From contig BRXU01000046.1 of the NCBI GenBank assembly GCA_030267565.1, forward strand, positions 186,001 through 250,000: a DNA stretch of 64,000 nt, written 5' to 3'. The DNA comes from Pleodorina starrii (taxonomy: Eukaryota > Chlorophyta > Chlorophyceae > Chlamydomonadales > Volvocaceae). The translations under genes were made by a program, and so were the position numbers. Positions 54,813 through 64,000 of this stretch are shown piece by piece (position 1 is the first letter of the stretch; each line of letters starts with the position of its first letter). Below the pieces are notes generated by a model. That model did no database searches. It was not told the origin of the DNA and saw nothing but the letters and a program-made list of their open reading frames with translations.

Positions 54813-57800
54813 TCAGTCCCAGTCGCGTCGTGAGCGCTCCTTCTTCCGCATTGAGTCCTTCTTCTTGGAGTCCAACCGCCGCTCCTTGCCCGCCTTGATT
54901 CTGCAGGTGGGGGCGCACGTAGGGGATGGGGTGGCCCCGGCGGCGCCAAGGTCACTCGTGCAGGCCGAGGAGCGAGGAGCACACCCACGGACCATGCAAT
55001 TATCGTCGCCCATCTTTAGGGTTACTAATGGAAATAACCGAAAGCTGAACCAGCGCTGAATTGCGTCTACCGTACTACTCCTGAGTGTTCACGACACCTG
55101 GATTTTATTTATTATACTGTATAAGTCCTAATTTTTTCGAGGAGGGACCGAAATATTCAAGAATTATTAAGTGTAGCCGCATTCAAATGGACGCGATTGC
55201 GACATTAATAGCGTTAGTTACTGTAAGCCCGTGCACACGTCAAGTGAAAAGGACAAGAGTATGTATGGTATCACGCTACCCTGGGCGCGGGCAGTAAAGC
55301 ACACACGTAGCGGTAGGAAGCGAGCAAGCTATGAGGGGCCGTGCTTCTCGCGGCACGAAGCGGGTCTGTCGAAGTCCGTAAGGCGTCCCTCGGACCTGCT
55401 GGGCAAAGGGCCCCGGATCCAGCTCTTCAGAGCAGCCAACGTTCTGTACATGCACGGCATGCAACAGGCCGTACTGCGGACCCCGACCCGCACTTACTGC
55501 GCCTTGACACGCTTGATGGTTTCGGGGTCGGCCTCCTTCGGCGTCACGAATTCCACGGCTCGATCAATGATCTCCTGAATCTTCGCTAACGCGTCGTCCA
55601 GGTTTTGCCTACAATAGTGTTTAAGCCGTCCAAAAACAAAACAAAATTTGTCGGGAAATGCACGGCAATCGATCGGGAACGAGCTAGTATTCCAACGGAC
55701 GCAAACAAATATTACATACAGCATCTATCTATCTGCATCTATCTGCTAGGAAAAATAATCACCAAGGCTACAAAAGGCTGCACTCATGTAAAATTACGAC
55801 CCACGCGCTGTCGTACATGTACCGAATACGGCATGACACGACATACACAACCCGCCGTTCAGGGCCATGCGGCAAGCTTCACCGCCCTCTACGTATATAT
55901 CCCTCGTGCGCGGATAGATGGAACAACAACACTCACGCCTGCGTGCGGTGCCGCTGCGACTGCATCACCAGCACGCCGTCGCTGGTGAAGCGGTTCTTCT
56001 CCTGCCGAGCGAGGCGATACAAAGAACAGCGGGAGAAGCGGCACATACAGCAACACGTCAACAAAGTGGCAATACACGTACAATAGATGGACGCACTCAC
56101 GCAATCCTGACCGAACTGTCACGTGGGTCCTAATTGAAGACCACGCGCACAGGGCGGCAAAATGTTGTAAGTGTATGTCTTCCAAGGAAAGACAGATGCG
56201 TGGTCGCTTGCCGCACCGAGTATTTGCTAGGTAGGTCTTGTCGTCTCAGCAGTTTACAGACATGGAGGCTTCTACCCTTCTTCCGTCTCAGGCGTATAGG
56301 TGCGGCCCCTTACACGGGGGGAGGAGGTGTGATGCCTGGGGAAATAACCTTTGCTGCGCCTTTTGGCTGCGCTGGTAGGCGGTAGGTGCATGTCGTGCAG
56401 GTCATGCTGGCGCTACCGGAGAGCATGGTGCGTGTACTATTAAGACAGAAATATATATCCATAACTCCAACCCTTCACCGGTACGAGCTGCTGTACATGT
56501 ATTCTGCGTGCACGATACATACACACACGTCAGCAGTCCCCCCCGGTCGGCCAGAGGCAGCAGGTAGCTCCAGGGAGCCCCCCGTACAGTCCCGGATTCG
56601 AATCACGGTAGGTGTCCCCCGCATGTGCTGGCTGGTCTTCGCCCGGTCCGGCCCGGTCCGGCCCTGTGGAAAACTAGTTCTACTTCAGCTGTGTCTACCT
56701 CTCACAGCGGAAATGGTGGTGCCAAGGGCCAGGCAGCCAGACCCAGCCGCAGATGTCCAGGCCCCGCCCGCTGAGATTGCGCAGGAAAGCAGTACATAAG
56801 ATTTATATGAATTCTGTGAGCCACACACTGCAGTATGGTGAGATTGTCACTGCAATTCTAAATGTGGGTGTAGCAGTCTTAGTTGCTAAAGGCCACTCGA
56901 GTTGTTTGTGCAGGTGTAGCTTAGGCTCTTATAGCCTAGCCGCACTGTCGTACAGCTGCTACACTCTCCCCCCTTTGAAGGGAGACCGTCCCGGCTCCCG
57001 TGTTATTGGGATCCGAGCCTGTGTGCTCACCATTACCTACCCCTACCATGCTCCTCAGAGAACCTGAGGTATGGTCCTAGAGCGTCTCTGGACTCCTACA
57101 GATAGCCCTTTCGGTTCGGAGTTTTTCGAGCACAAGCCTGTTTTATTCGGACTGCTTGTGTGGAGGTCTGAAGCTTTTGGGCGGGCCCACTAGCCCAGGG
57201 GCCAGTGCGGGCCGCGAGATTCGAACTGAAGACCCCAGTGGGTCGGATCACTGCCGATGGTACTTACTTTTCGCACCAGCCGCGATATTTGTGCTCACAC
57301 TGCACACTTTGTCAGCGGGCACACCGGACGTTACCGGTTTATACCAGGCGTAGGTCGTGACTACCTCTGGCACAGTTCGAATTGACTTCACAGTCCGGAT
57401 GTTGACGGCTCTGTGAGAATGATGTGTGAGCTCTGTGAGACTCGATCTTCAGACCTCAGGAATTTATTCCTGATGCTCGATACCAATGTAGCAGTCTTAC
57501 TTGCTAAAGGCCACTCGAGTTGTTTGTGCAGGTGTAGCTTAGGCTCTTATAGCCTAGCCGCACTGTCGTACAGCTGCTACAGTGGGGTTGTTAATTAGAC
57601 CCCACTGGAAATGCATCTCGCGGGAAAATGCACAAAAGTAAATCATAGGCGGACAGCAGTCCATCTATCCGCACCTGCTGCCGAATGGCATCCTTGACCT
57701 CGTCGGGGATCCATGACGCCTTGCTCAGGTCAAACCGCATGTCGACCTTGGTGTTGACTTTGTTCACACTTCATATATAACGGCGCGAGCCAGGCGGACG

Positions 57801-59306
57801 GGCGGGCGGGCGGGCGGACGGCGGGTGGGTGGGCAGATATGAAGCCAGACAGGTAAGCAACGCGAGTGGCGGAGGCGGAGGCAGGCAGCACTACTCCAGG
57901 CAATTAACGTGGACAACACGTGTCAGCCGGTGAGATAGGTGAGAGCGAGAGGCAAGAGATAAATAAGCATGTATATTTACTCCCTACATGCTGATTTGCC
58001 GTGCTTTTGGCTAGCTGCTCTTGCCTGACGGAGAGGCGTGATATAGGCTATCGTCGCGCATGCATAAACAACCGATTACTCACAATTAGTCACGGCTGAA
58101 AATACTTTTTGTCAGGTGTGCGATTGTTTTTGGAAAATAATTTGTCAGGCAGCCACAGCGGCAGCGGCCGGAGCCGGGAGCGCCGGGTCCAGTTGCAAAT
58201 GCAAGCGGGGGTGCCGGTTGAGCGGGGGTGCGTGGAGACGAGGGCATGGCAGCGAGGGTGGCTGCAGCGGGCGTGCAGGCGGTAGAAAAAGAAGATACCG
58301 TGAGGGCGTGGAGGGCGGAAACGGTGCGCGGGGGAGGAGGGAGAGAAGAGGATGGCAACTGGGATAGCCAAAGCGGACAGCCATGGGGCAGCAATGCGGA
58401 GGCGGTTGCGCGACTCCCCCCCCCCAAACATGGCCCGTGGTTCTACAACAGATACAGCAGAGCCAGCTAAACAGCGACATCAAAAGGTTCGTTAGCTGCA
58501 GTCCCGGTTGGTTGTTGAAATCCTCGAGCATTGCGCTTGCGTGACAGGGAGTCGACGGGCAGCACACTATTCATGTCCGTACGACTAGTGTAGTACGGCA
58601 GATGCGTTTTGGAAAATTTTGGATACGCCTCGTCCATCCAGGAACGCGTGCAAAAGGCTTACTTTTGGCCTCCTGCGCCGCTCGAGCGTGCAAACGAAAT
58701 CTCGACGTCGTCTGCAGTGCATTTGGCAGGCAGGCAGGTGCACAGCAGGTCATCATAGGGGGGGGACAGAAGTTGGTGTACGGCAAACACGATTCTGTGC
58801 CCCCGCCCAAAAAAACATCCGGCCTGATTGGCTGTCGGTTTTGTCGGGATCATTTTGTGAAAACATCCTGTTCCAGAAGGTTCCAACAGGCTGGAGATGA
58901 TCGCGCGCGCACATGTACGTTTGCTGGGAGAGGGTGCAACTTGCTCGCTTTAGTACCTTCTGACTGAGGCCCTACCTGCTTGCAAATTCGGGCTTTGCCT
59001 TCCCCCGCCATCTCCACACGCACACACATATACACGCACACATCAGCCCCTTTTGTGCATAGTTTCACCTTTCGTGATGGGCCGGACGTTGTAGTTCGGC
59101 TTGGGCGGCGCGACAGTGGCTTGGGTTTCCCCTGGCCCCCCCGCGGCCGTCGCAGATGGAGTCAGCCACTGACGGCAAAAGGTCCGATTGGAAGGGCATC
59201 CACCGGGACTCAGGGGCACTTGACGGAATGCCCGAGCCGTGTATCTGGTCACGACGGGCACGCCGAGCTGTGCGTGGCACAGCCGTAGAAGGCACGTCGC
59301 AGCCAT
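54813..59306 (-). CDS. ArfB/ICT1-type GGQ peptidyl-tRNA hydrolase, organelle targeted
   Basis: Six exons: 59069-59306, 58663-58711, 57675-57768, 55937-56001, 55498-55608, 54813-54900; 214 residues, all phases consistent. The first ~79 residues are Arg/Ser/Ala-rich with few acids, starting MAATCLLRLCHAQLG, as in mitochondrial or plastid targeting peptides. The catalytic domain follows: DDVEISFARSSGAGGQNVNK (GGQ at 93-95), VNTKVDMRFDLSKASWIP, DGVLVMQSQRHRTQ, NLDDALAKIQEIIDRA, and the basic tail KERRLDSKKK to RSRRDWD, which in this family inserts into the ribosomal mRNA channel. It should release peptides from stalled organelle ribosomes without a codon. Its introns are unusually long for so small a gene: intron 3 (56002-57674) contains a small LTR element. 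Confidence 0.93.
56869..57581 (-). mobile_element. 713-bp terminal-repeat retrotransposon in miniature (TRIM) with target duplication
   Basis: Two 95-bp direct repeats, 56869-56963 and 57487-57581, differ at one base. Each starts TGTAGCAG and ends CTGCTACA. GTGGG flanks both outer ends (56864-56868 and 57582-57586), a 5-bp target-site duplication. On the minus strand the base run after the 5' LTR is TTGGTATCGAGCATC, close to the TGGTATCAGAGC primer site of initiator-Met tRNA, and AAAGGGGGGAGAG precedes the 3' LTR as a polypurine tract. The 523-bp interior has no Gag or Pol frame, so it would be mobilised by another element. It lies in ArfB intron 3. Confidence 0.9.
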
Positions 59307-59715
59307 TTTTAAAGGTACCAGGTGTAGCACGTATGTGAAATTGTGTATCCTGTCAAGTTTTTTGATTGATTGAGAAGCGTGGCTAGGCGACCCTTGAAAA
59401 GGCCGAAAATGACCAGGCACAAATGTTATCAGCGGCACTAAAACATTGCTTTAACTTGATGCGAATTGTGTTATACAATAAGTACATGGCTACGCGCAGT
59501 GCGTTTCAGATGGATGACCAAGTCGGTGAGGGCCCTGCGCCTCCGTTATCGTCCCTCATCGATGCGACTTCCGTGTCTTCTTGAAACTTTACCTTGCAGC
59601 AACATACTTATAAACATTTGAAAGCTATGACTTGCCTCATTTTTACCTAAATAAAAAGTCTAATAATAGGACGGGTACTTGACAGCCAACTTTTACCGCG
59701 AGGGGTCACGGCGAC
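59307..59715. promoter_or_regulatory. Divergent promoter region, ArfB (-) / JmjC-like (+)
   Basis: 409 bp separate the two opposed start codons. The stretch is AT-rich with TA-rich words near 59600-59680 but no single convincing TATA element. Any co-regulation is inferred from spacing only. Confidence 0.5.
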
Positions 59716-62700
59716 ATGGACCCCGAGGCTCCTTTGCCAGAAGGAGTTATACAGCTTAAAGTATGTCAATTGGAAGCCTTGTGCACACGGGGCAAATTCA
59801 AAGGAGAACAGCGCGCTCTACCAACTTCTCCACCTCTGCATTTTGTGTGCAGCTGAGCCCGAAGGCTGAGGCGATTGCAGACGCCATTCTACAAGCTGTG
59901 AAGCAGAGCGCAGTCATTGTCACGCAGCTGCTTCAAGAAACTGTTGACGTCCGAGAGGACATGATGAACGGCGTGCTCCGTTCTAAGGAGATTACCCTCG
60001 CGGCACAGTACGCAGCTGTTAAACAATTTGAAACATCTCGGGACAAGAACCGGGCAATCTATATGCATAACAAGTCGTTGATCGAGGTGGCGGGGCCGGA
60101 CCTCGTACACAAGTTGTACAAGGCGGTTCAAGTGCTGAAACAAGACGGTGAGTGCAGGGGTGCGCGAGTGTGCAAGGCAATAAACGAGTTCCTCGCGCTC
60201 TGCCCGTTGCTGCGGAATCGAGGCCATGCTTGCCAGCGATACGTGCGTTGGGTTTGCCAGCGAGCGCGATTAGGGCGGGGCCGCATTTAATATATATAGC
60301 CTTCTCACCAGCCGAGCCTGCCAACTTCATGGGTGCATATCTCGCCAATAGCCGCTAGTTGGACAATTCTGATATCATGGAGACATGTTGCCTTCCGAAA
60401 TTTCATCCTGCGCACCAACGAAATGCAACGGTACGGTGGATGTGTGAAACACGTCGTCGTACATGCCCCATGAGCATGTACGACTGCAAGCCTCCCCCCG
60501 AGGTAGGGCGCAGATAGTTATAATTTACAGAAGCCGGAGCAGATAGTTATAATTTACAGAAGCCGGAGAAGCCGGAGCAGTAATAATGAGGCAGCGAATG
60601 CGGTCTTGATGCCCGACATACATACATACAGGCGTTGTATGTGAAGGCATATAGGCGTTGTATGAGCGTGGTGCGTGTTTCACCTTCAGCCGCTATATGT
60701 TACCCTGTGCGTGCTGTCGCACCTACCGCCGCTATCTGCGCTATGGAACGTGCGGGAACGTGAAAGTAGATAGTACTATCTATACATATATATGTAAAAC
60801 TTCCACATGCCGCCGTCATTTCCCACCTTGCTTGCTTTCGCGACTGTCTGTCTGTGCAGTGCTGGTGGACTACCCACTGCTGTACATTTCGGATAACCCC
60901 AAGAGCAGCAACGACGTCCTCATCGGCAGCACGGGCAGCTGGTCGCCACTGCACCAGGTACGTATCGTATGTTAATATATACGTACATACGTACTGGTCG
61001 TTATTATATATGAGTTTATAAGGATTAGCTGCTGCTGCTGCCTGGCTGCTGCCTGGCTGCTGCCTGACGGACTGCGCAGCGCATGGTCTACGACGGATAC
61101 CCGGGTACCCGGGTACCCGTGTCGCCGGCGACCCGGGTACCCGGGTCGCCACGCACCGGTGAACCCGCGTCGCCACCAGAACGAGAGACAGCTTGTATGC
61201 GTGTGCGCGTGTGTATGCATGTGTGTTGGGGGGCCGCGGGGCCGGGTTGGACACGTCGGGTTAGACACAAGGAATGGCGGGGCGCTTTGGGAGCCAATGG
61301 CACCTGCCGCGAATACGTACGGCATTTTTATCCGCCCCCCACCGACCGGCAACCCCATGAATCACCACGCTGCCGGAAGAAAATATCGATTTATAGGACT
61401 TCATCAGAGAGTTTCTATTTTTTAGCGCTTCAGGCATTCAATGGCCACTACTAGCTGCGCAAGCTTTCACGTTTGATCGAGCGAGCGAGGTGCACCTACC
61501 CGCCACTGCGGCGTGCAGCTGTTGAAATGCACGGAGCGTGTGCAATCTATCGGCCCGTGGAGGCAGTACTACACCTGCTGAGTACGCTGAGTACGCACAC
61601 CGCAAAGCTGAGCGGCAATGTCGTCCGTCATTATGTATGTACACGCGCGCGCGTTGCACTATCATATATATATATATATATAACCGTAAGGGTATCGTTG
61701 CCCATTAATAAAAGATGCTTATTTGAAACTTATGATAGATAGATTATGTAAACAATTATTTTACATAATCAGGAGGTGCGCGACTTTGGAAATTTAATTA
61801 TTGTCATGCAGCCAGCCAGCCTGCGCGACTCGGTGAAGACGCCCCCATGCCATGCCCGTACCGTACCTCCCCCCGTACCCCGTCGCCCTGCCCAAACCAC
61901 CGACTGCCGCCTAGGGTCACCCAAAGACCTTCGGTGTTGGCATCATATCTGACTAGTACGGGTTTGAATATAGAACGGCTTGCTTGGTTGAAAAAGTTTG
62001 GTTATCGGGAAGTGGAACGGGGCATCTGTCGAGGGGGTAACGAAGTAGGGCTCGCACGACTATAAAATGCATTATTTCGATCCGTTCGAATGGCACGACT
62101 CGCAAATATTGCGCGACCTTACACAAAATACATTGCGTGACCTCTGAAAACATAATTAGGTAATTATAAATTAAGGACTGCACGACAATCAGTCGAGTGA
62201 CGGCGCAGGGCCTCAACTGACAGGGGTCGCCGTTGCCGCCACCACTGCCCCCGCCGCCACCTTCCCACTACCCCACCGCTGCAGGACCTGCCGCTGTTCT
62301 GCACGTCAGTCATCCTGGTGCTGGAGGGCCACAAGGAATTCGCGGTGGTGACGGACGAGGTGGCGGCCTCACTGCGCGTCAACCTGTCGTCAGGCTGCTG
62401 GGATCAGCCGTTCACGCACCAGGGCATCATCTACCCGGACCTGCAGGTACACACAAACATACCTCTTCCTAATTTCCTCTTTTATATCGTTGTCCGGTAC
62501 CGGTATGATATGAAAAGTCGATTGTTTCGTTCGTTGCTGCCATGCGTGACCGCCGCTGCAAGTTGTGCACCCGCCTTCCTGATGACTGCTGCCCGCCTGC
62601 TGTTGCATGGTGGCCGCGCGCCCCCTCCACCCCGCTCCGCCCGCCCGCTGCGGCACGCAGTCCCTGGTGGCCGCCACGGGTGGCGCCGTGCTGTCGCTGC

Positions 62701-63846
62701 ACGCGGGCGACCTGATGGTCATGCCGCCGCGGGTGTTCCACCTGGCCCGCAACTGCGCCGCCACCATCAGCTGCAACTTCAGCGTGTGCACCATGGAGAA
62801 CGTGCCGCTGGTGCTGGGGCAGGTACGTACGTGTGTACGTTACGTAGAATTTTATATATATACGGTATCGTACGTGGATAGATGTAGATGAATAGAGGCA
62901 CGTATGGTAGGGCGCCGATGTGCGTGCGGATAAATTCGTGGATATATATTTAGATGCTGTGGGTAGATACGTTGATACGGATAGATAGAGACACGTACGG
63001 TAAGGCATATGTATGAATTTATATTTGTGGATAGACACGTGGATAGGAAGAGGTAGGTGCCCTGGTGCACAAGGCATGGGCATGTAAAAAGGCACGCGGC
63101 GGGATGTACTAAGAATTCCGTCAAACATCGAGTTATTATGTACGGTGGTGTGTTGCTGTTATTATTGCATTACCACCTTACAGTGTCTGCATTTACATAT
63201 GCATGTAATTGCAGACGCTGTTGCGGATCGAGCAGTGCCCGCGAGACGTCATGCACTTCGACAGTGATTTTACAAAGCTTCTCGTGGACTGCACGAAATC
63301 GGTAAGATTCCGGCGCGGGGGTGCCGGCAGCGAGGGCCCCAATGTTGGTCCGTAATGCATCCATCCATTCGTGTCTGTTCGCCGTAACGCCTGCCTTGGA
63401 CACGCCCGCGGCCGCGCAACCCTTATTCCGGGAACCACCTCACTCGGGTGGAGGAGAGGGGATGAGAGGTCCTGGTGGCTCAGTGCAGCAAGGACGAGCG
63501 CAAGCAGAAGGCCGGCGGCACGGTCAATAGCGCACAGCACAGCACATCACCCGGCGCAGGACCTCCCGTTGACGGCGTTGCTTGGCGACCCACCTTGTGC
63601 CCCTGCTCGCCCATACCATAACTTCGGATCTGTACCATATGCATGGACCTCACATCTATCCCCGCCCGCCCGTTTCGACTGCTTCGCTGCCGCTGGTGCA
63701 TATCGATCCGTGCTCCTGCTTGGCGGATGCAGCTGCTGCAGCACAAGCCGGTGCGGGCCAGCAGCATGAATAGCTTGACCAGCCGGAGGAAGCTGCCGCC
63801 CGTCAAGTCGATCCTTACCAGCAGCGTCCGCCTGATGGAATGGTAG
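59716..63846 (+). CDS. JmjC/cupin-like Fe(II) 2-oxoglutarate oxygenase
   Basis: Exons: 59716-59760, 59853-60147, 60860-60957, 62285-62446, 62661-62822, 63215-63301, 63733-63846. The first six join in phase to 283 codons; with the last, 320 residues, ending in TAG. That TAG is inside GTAGGT, so the last exon might instead splice onward past the window. The oxygenase fold is suggested by IGSTGSWSPLHQD (His145-x-Asp147 as metal ligands), VLEGHKEFAVV, IIYPDLQ, LHAGDLMVMPPRVFHLARN (distal His227) and ISCNFSV. This is the spacing of small JmjC hydroxylases acting on proteins or tRNA. Residues 1-112 are helical, lack family resemblance, and are unexplained. Introns are AT-rich and repeat-rich. The substrate is unknown. 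Confidence 0.68.
60511..60568 (+). repeat. 29-bp tandem duplication in a JmjC-like gene intron
   Basis: CAGATAGTTATAATTTACAG plus AAGCCGGAG occurs at 60511-60539 and 60540-60568 identically, followed by a partial third AAGCCGGAG. AT-rich, intronic. Confidence 0.9.
61098..61150. repeat. ACCCGGGT palindromic cluster
   Basis: Several overlapping copies of the palindrome ACCCGGGT, mixed with GTCGCCGGCGAC, lie within 53 bp of the intron at 60958-62284. Each copy is self-complementary. Confidence 0.85.
61742..61770. repeat. 10-bp AT-rich hairpin in a JmjC-like gene intron
   Basis: GATTATGTAA at 61742-61751 pairs with 61761-61770 around a 9-nt loop. It stands beside a (TA)n run near 61660-61682 in the most AT-rich part of the window. 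Confidence 0.8.
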
Positions 63847-64000
63847 GTGGCGGGACGGGCGGGCGGGGCGGGCGTGAGCGAGGCAGGGAGGGCTGGGGGA
63901 ACAGCCGCGAACGCGGTACATGTTACGCTCGGAATGTATAGGGACAGAAACAGGGGAACAGAGGCGAGGGAAGAGAAGAAGAGGAAGAGAGGCAGGGCCC
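63847..64000. other. Right edge, G/A-rich, no gene assigned
   Basis: This is a purine-rich stretch after the last recognised exon. It is either the 3' UTR of the JmjC-like gene or the start of a further intron. Confidence 0.4.

Noticed and set aside
57212..57235. GATTCGAACTG as a tRNA T-loop (B box)
   Set aside because: The flanking bases do not form a T-stem or cloverleaf and it is inside the TRIM interior; a similar GATTCGAATC near 56597 also fails to fold.
62860..63060. GATAGA/ACGTGGATA repeats as a CRISPR-like or satellite array
   Set aside because: Irregular spacing and diverged units in an AT-rich intron; no constant repeat-spacer structure, and the genome is eukaryotic.

Overview
This window looks like nuclear DNA of a chlamydomonadalean (volvocine-type) green alga. 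It is GC-rich. The genes are split by many 100-1700 bp introns with GT/AG (twice GC/AG) borders. Proteins carry long Ala/Gly/Ser-rich insertions. TGTAA pentamers, the polyadenylation signal of this group, follow several stop codons. The ribosomal, clathrin, NAA50 and MRS2 proteins are plant/algal in type. I cannot name the species from sequence alone.

Layout. (1) 1-4.3 kb: accessory DNA with the tail of a MYND-finger gene running off the left edge, a perfect 180-bp inverted repeat of a coding-like segment, an AT-rich Copia-gag-like fragment, a 29-bp minisatellite and a frame-broken ORF. (2) 4.3-7.2 kb (+): a DUF429 RNase H-like protein. (3) 9.2-12.5 kb (-): an organelle-type S1-domain protein of the SRRP1 class. 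(4) 13.9-15.3 kb (+): cytosolic ribosomal protein L10a (uL1). (5) 17.3-31.4 kb (-): a complete 34-exon clathrin heavy chain. (6) 33.7-39.8 kb (-): an MRS2/CorA Mg2+ channel. (7) 42.8-49.5 kb (-): a DEDDy 3'-5' exonuclease with a 590-residue low-complexity N-terminus and a C-terminal zinc-finger-like motif. (8) 50.0-52.0 kb (+): NAA50 acetyltransferase, divergent from the exonuclease. (9) 54.8-59.3 kb (-): an organelle-targeted ArfB/ICT1-type GGQ peptidyl-tRNA hydrolase. (10) 59.7-63.8 kb (+): a JmjC-like Fe(II) oxygenase, divergent from ArfB.

The genes are unrelated housekeeping functions and no operon-like logic is expected. I rebuilt exon chains by joining splice sites by eye. In S1, L10a, clathrin, MRS2, NAA50, ArfB and the exonuclease every exon length and phase adds up to one uninterrupted frame, which is strong internal support.

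The most interesting non-genic structures are three. The first is the perfect 180-bp inverted repeat at 630-1076, a candidate small-RNA hairpin. The second is a 407-bp element with 35-bp terminal inverted repeats that fills most of MRS2 intron 3, with an identical 35-bp module in a clathrin intron (an introner-like candidate). The third is a 713-bp terminal-repeat retrotransposon in miniature inside an ArfB intron, with 95-bp LTRs, a GTGGG target duplication, and recognisable primer-binding and polypurine sites.
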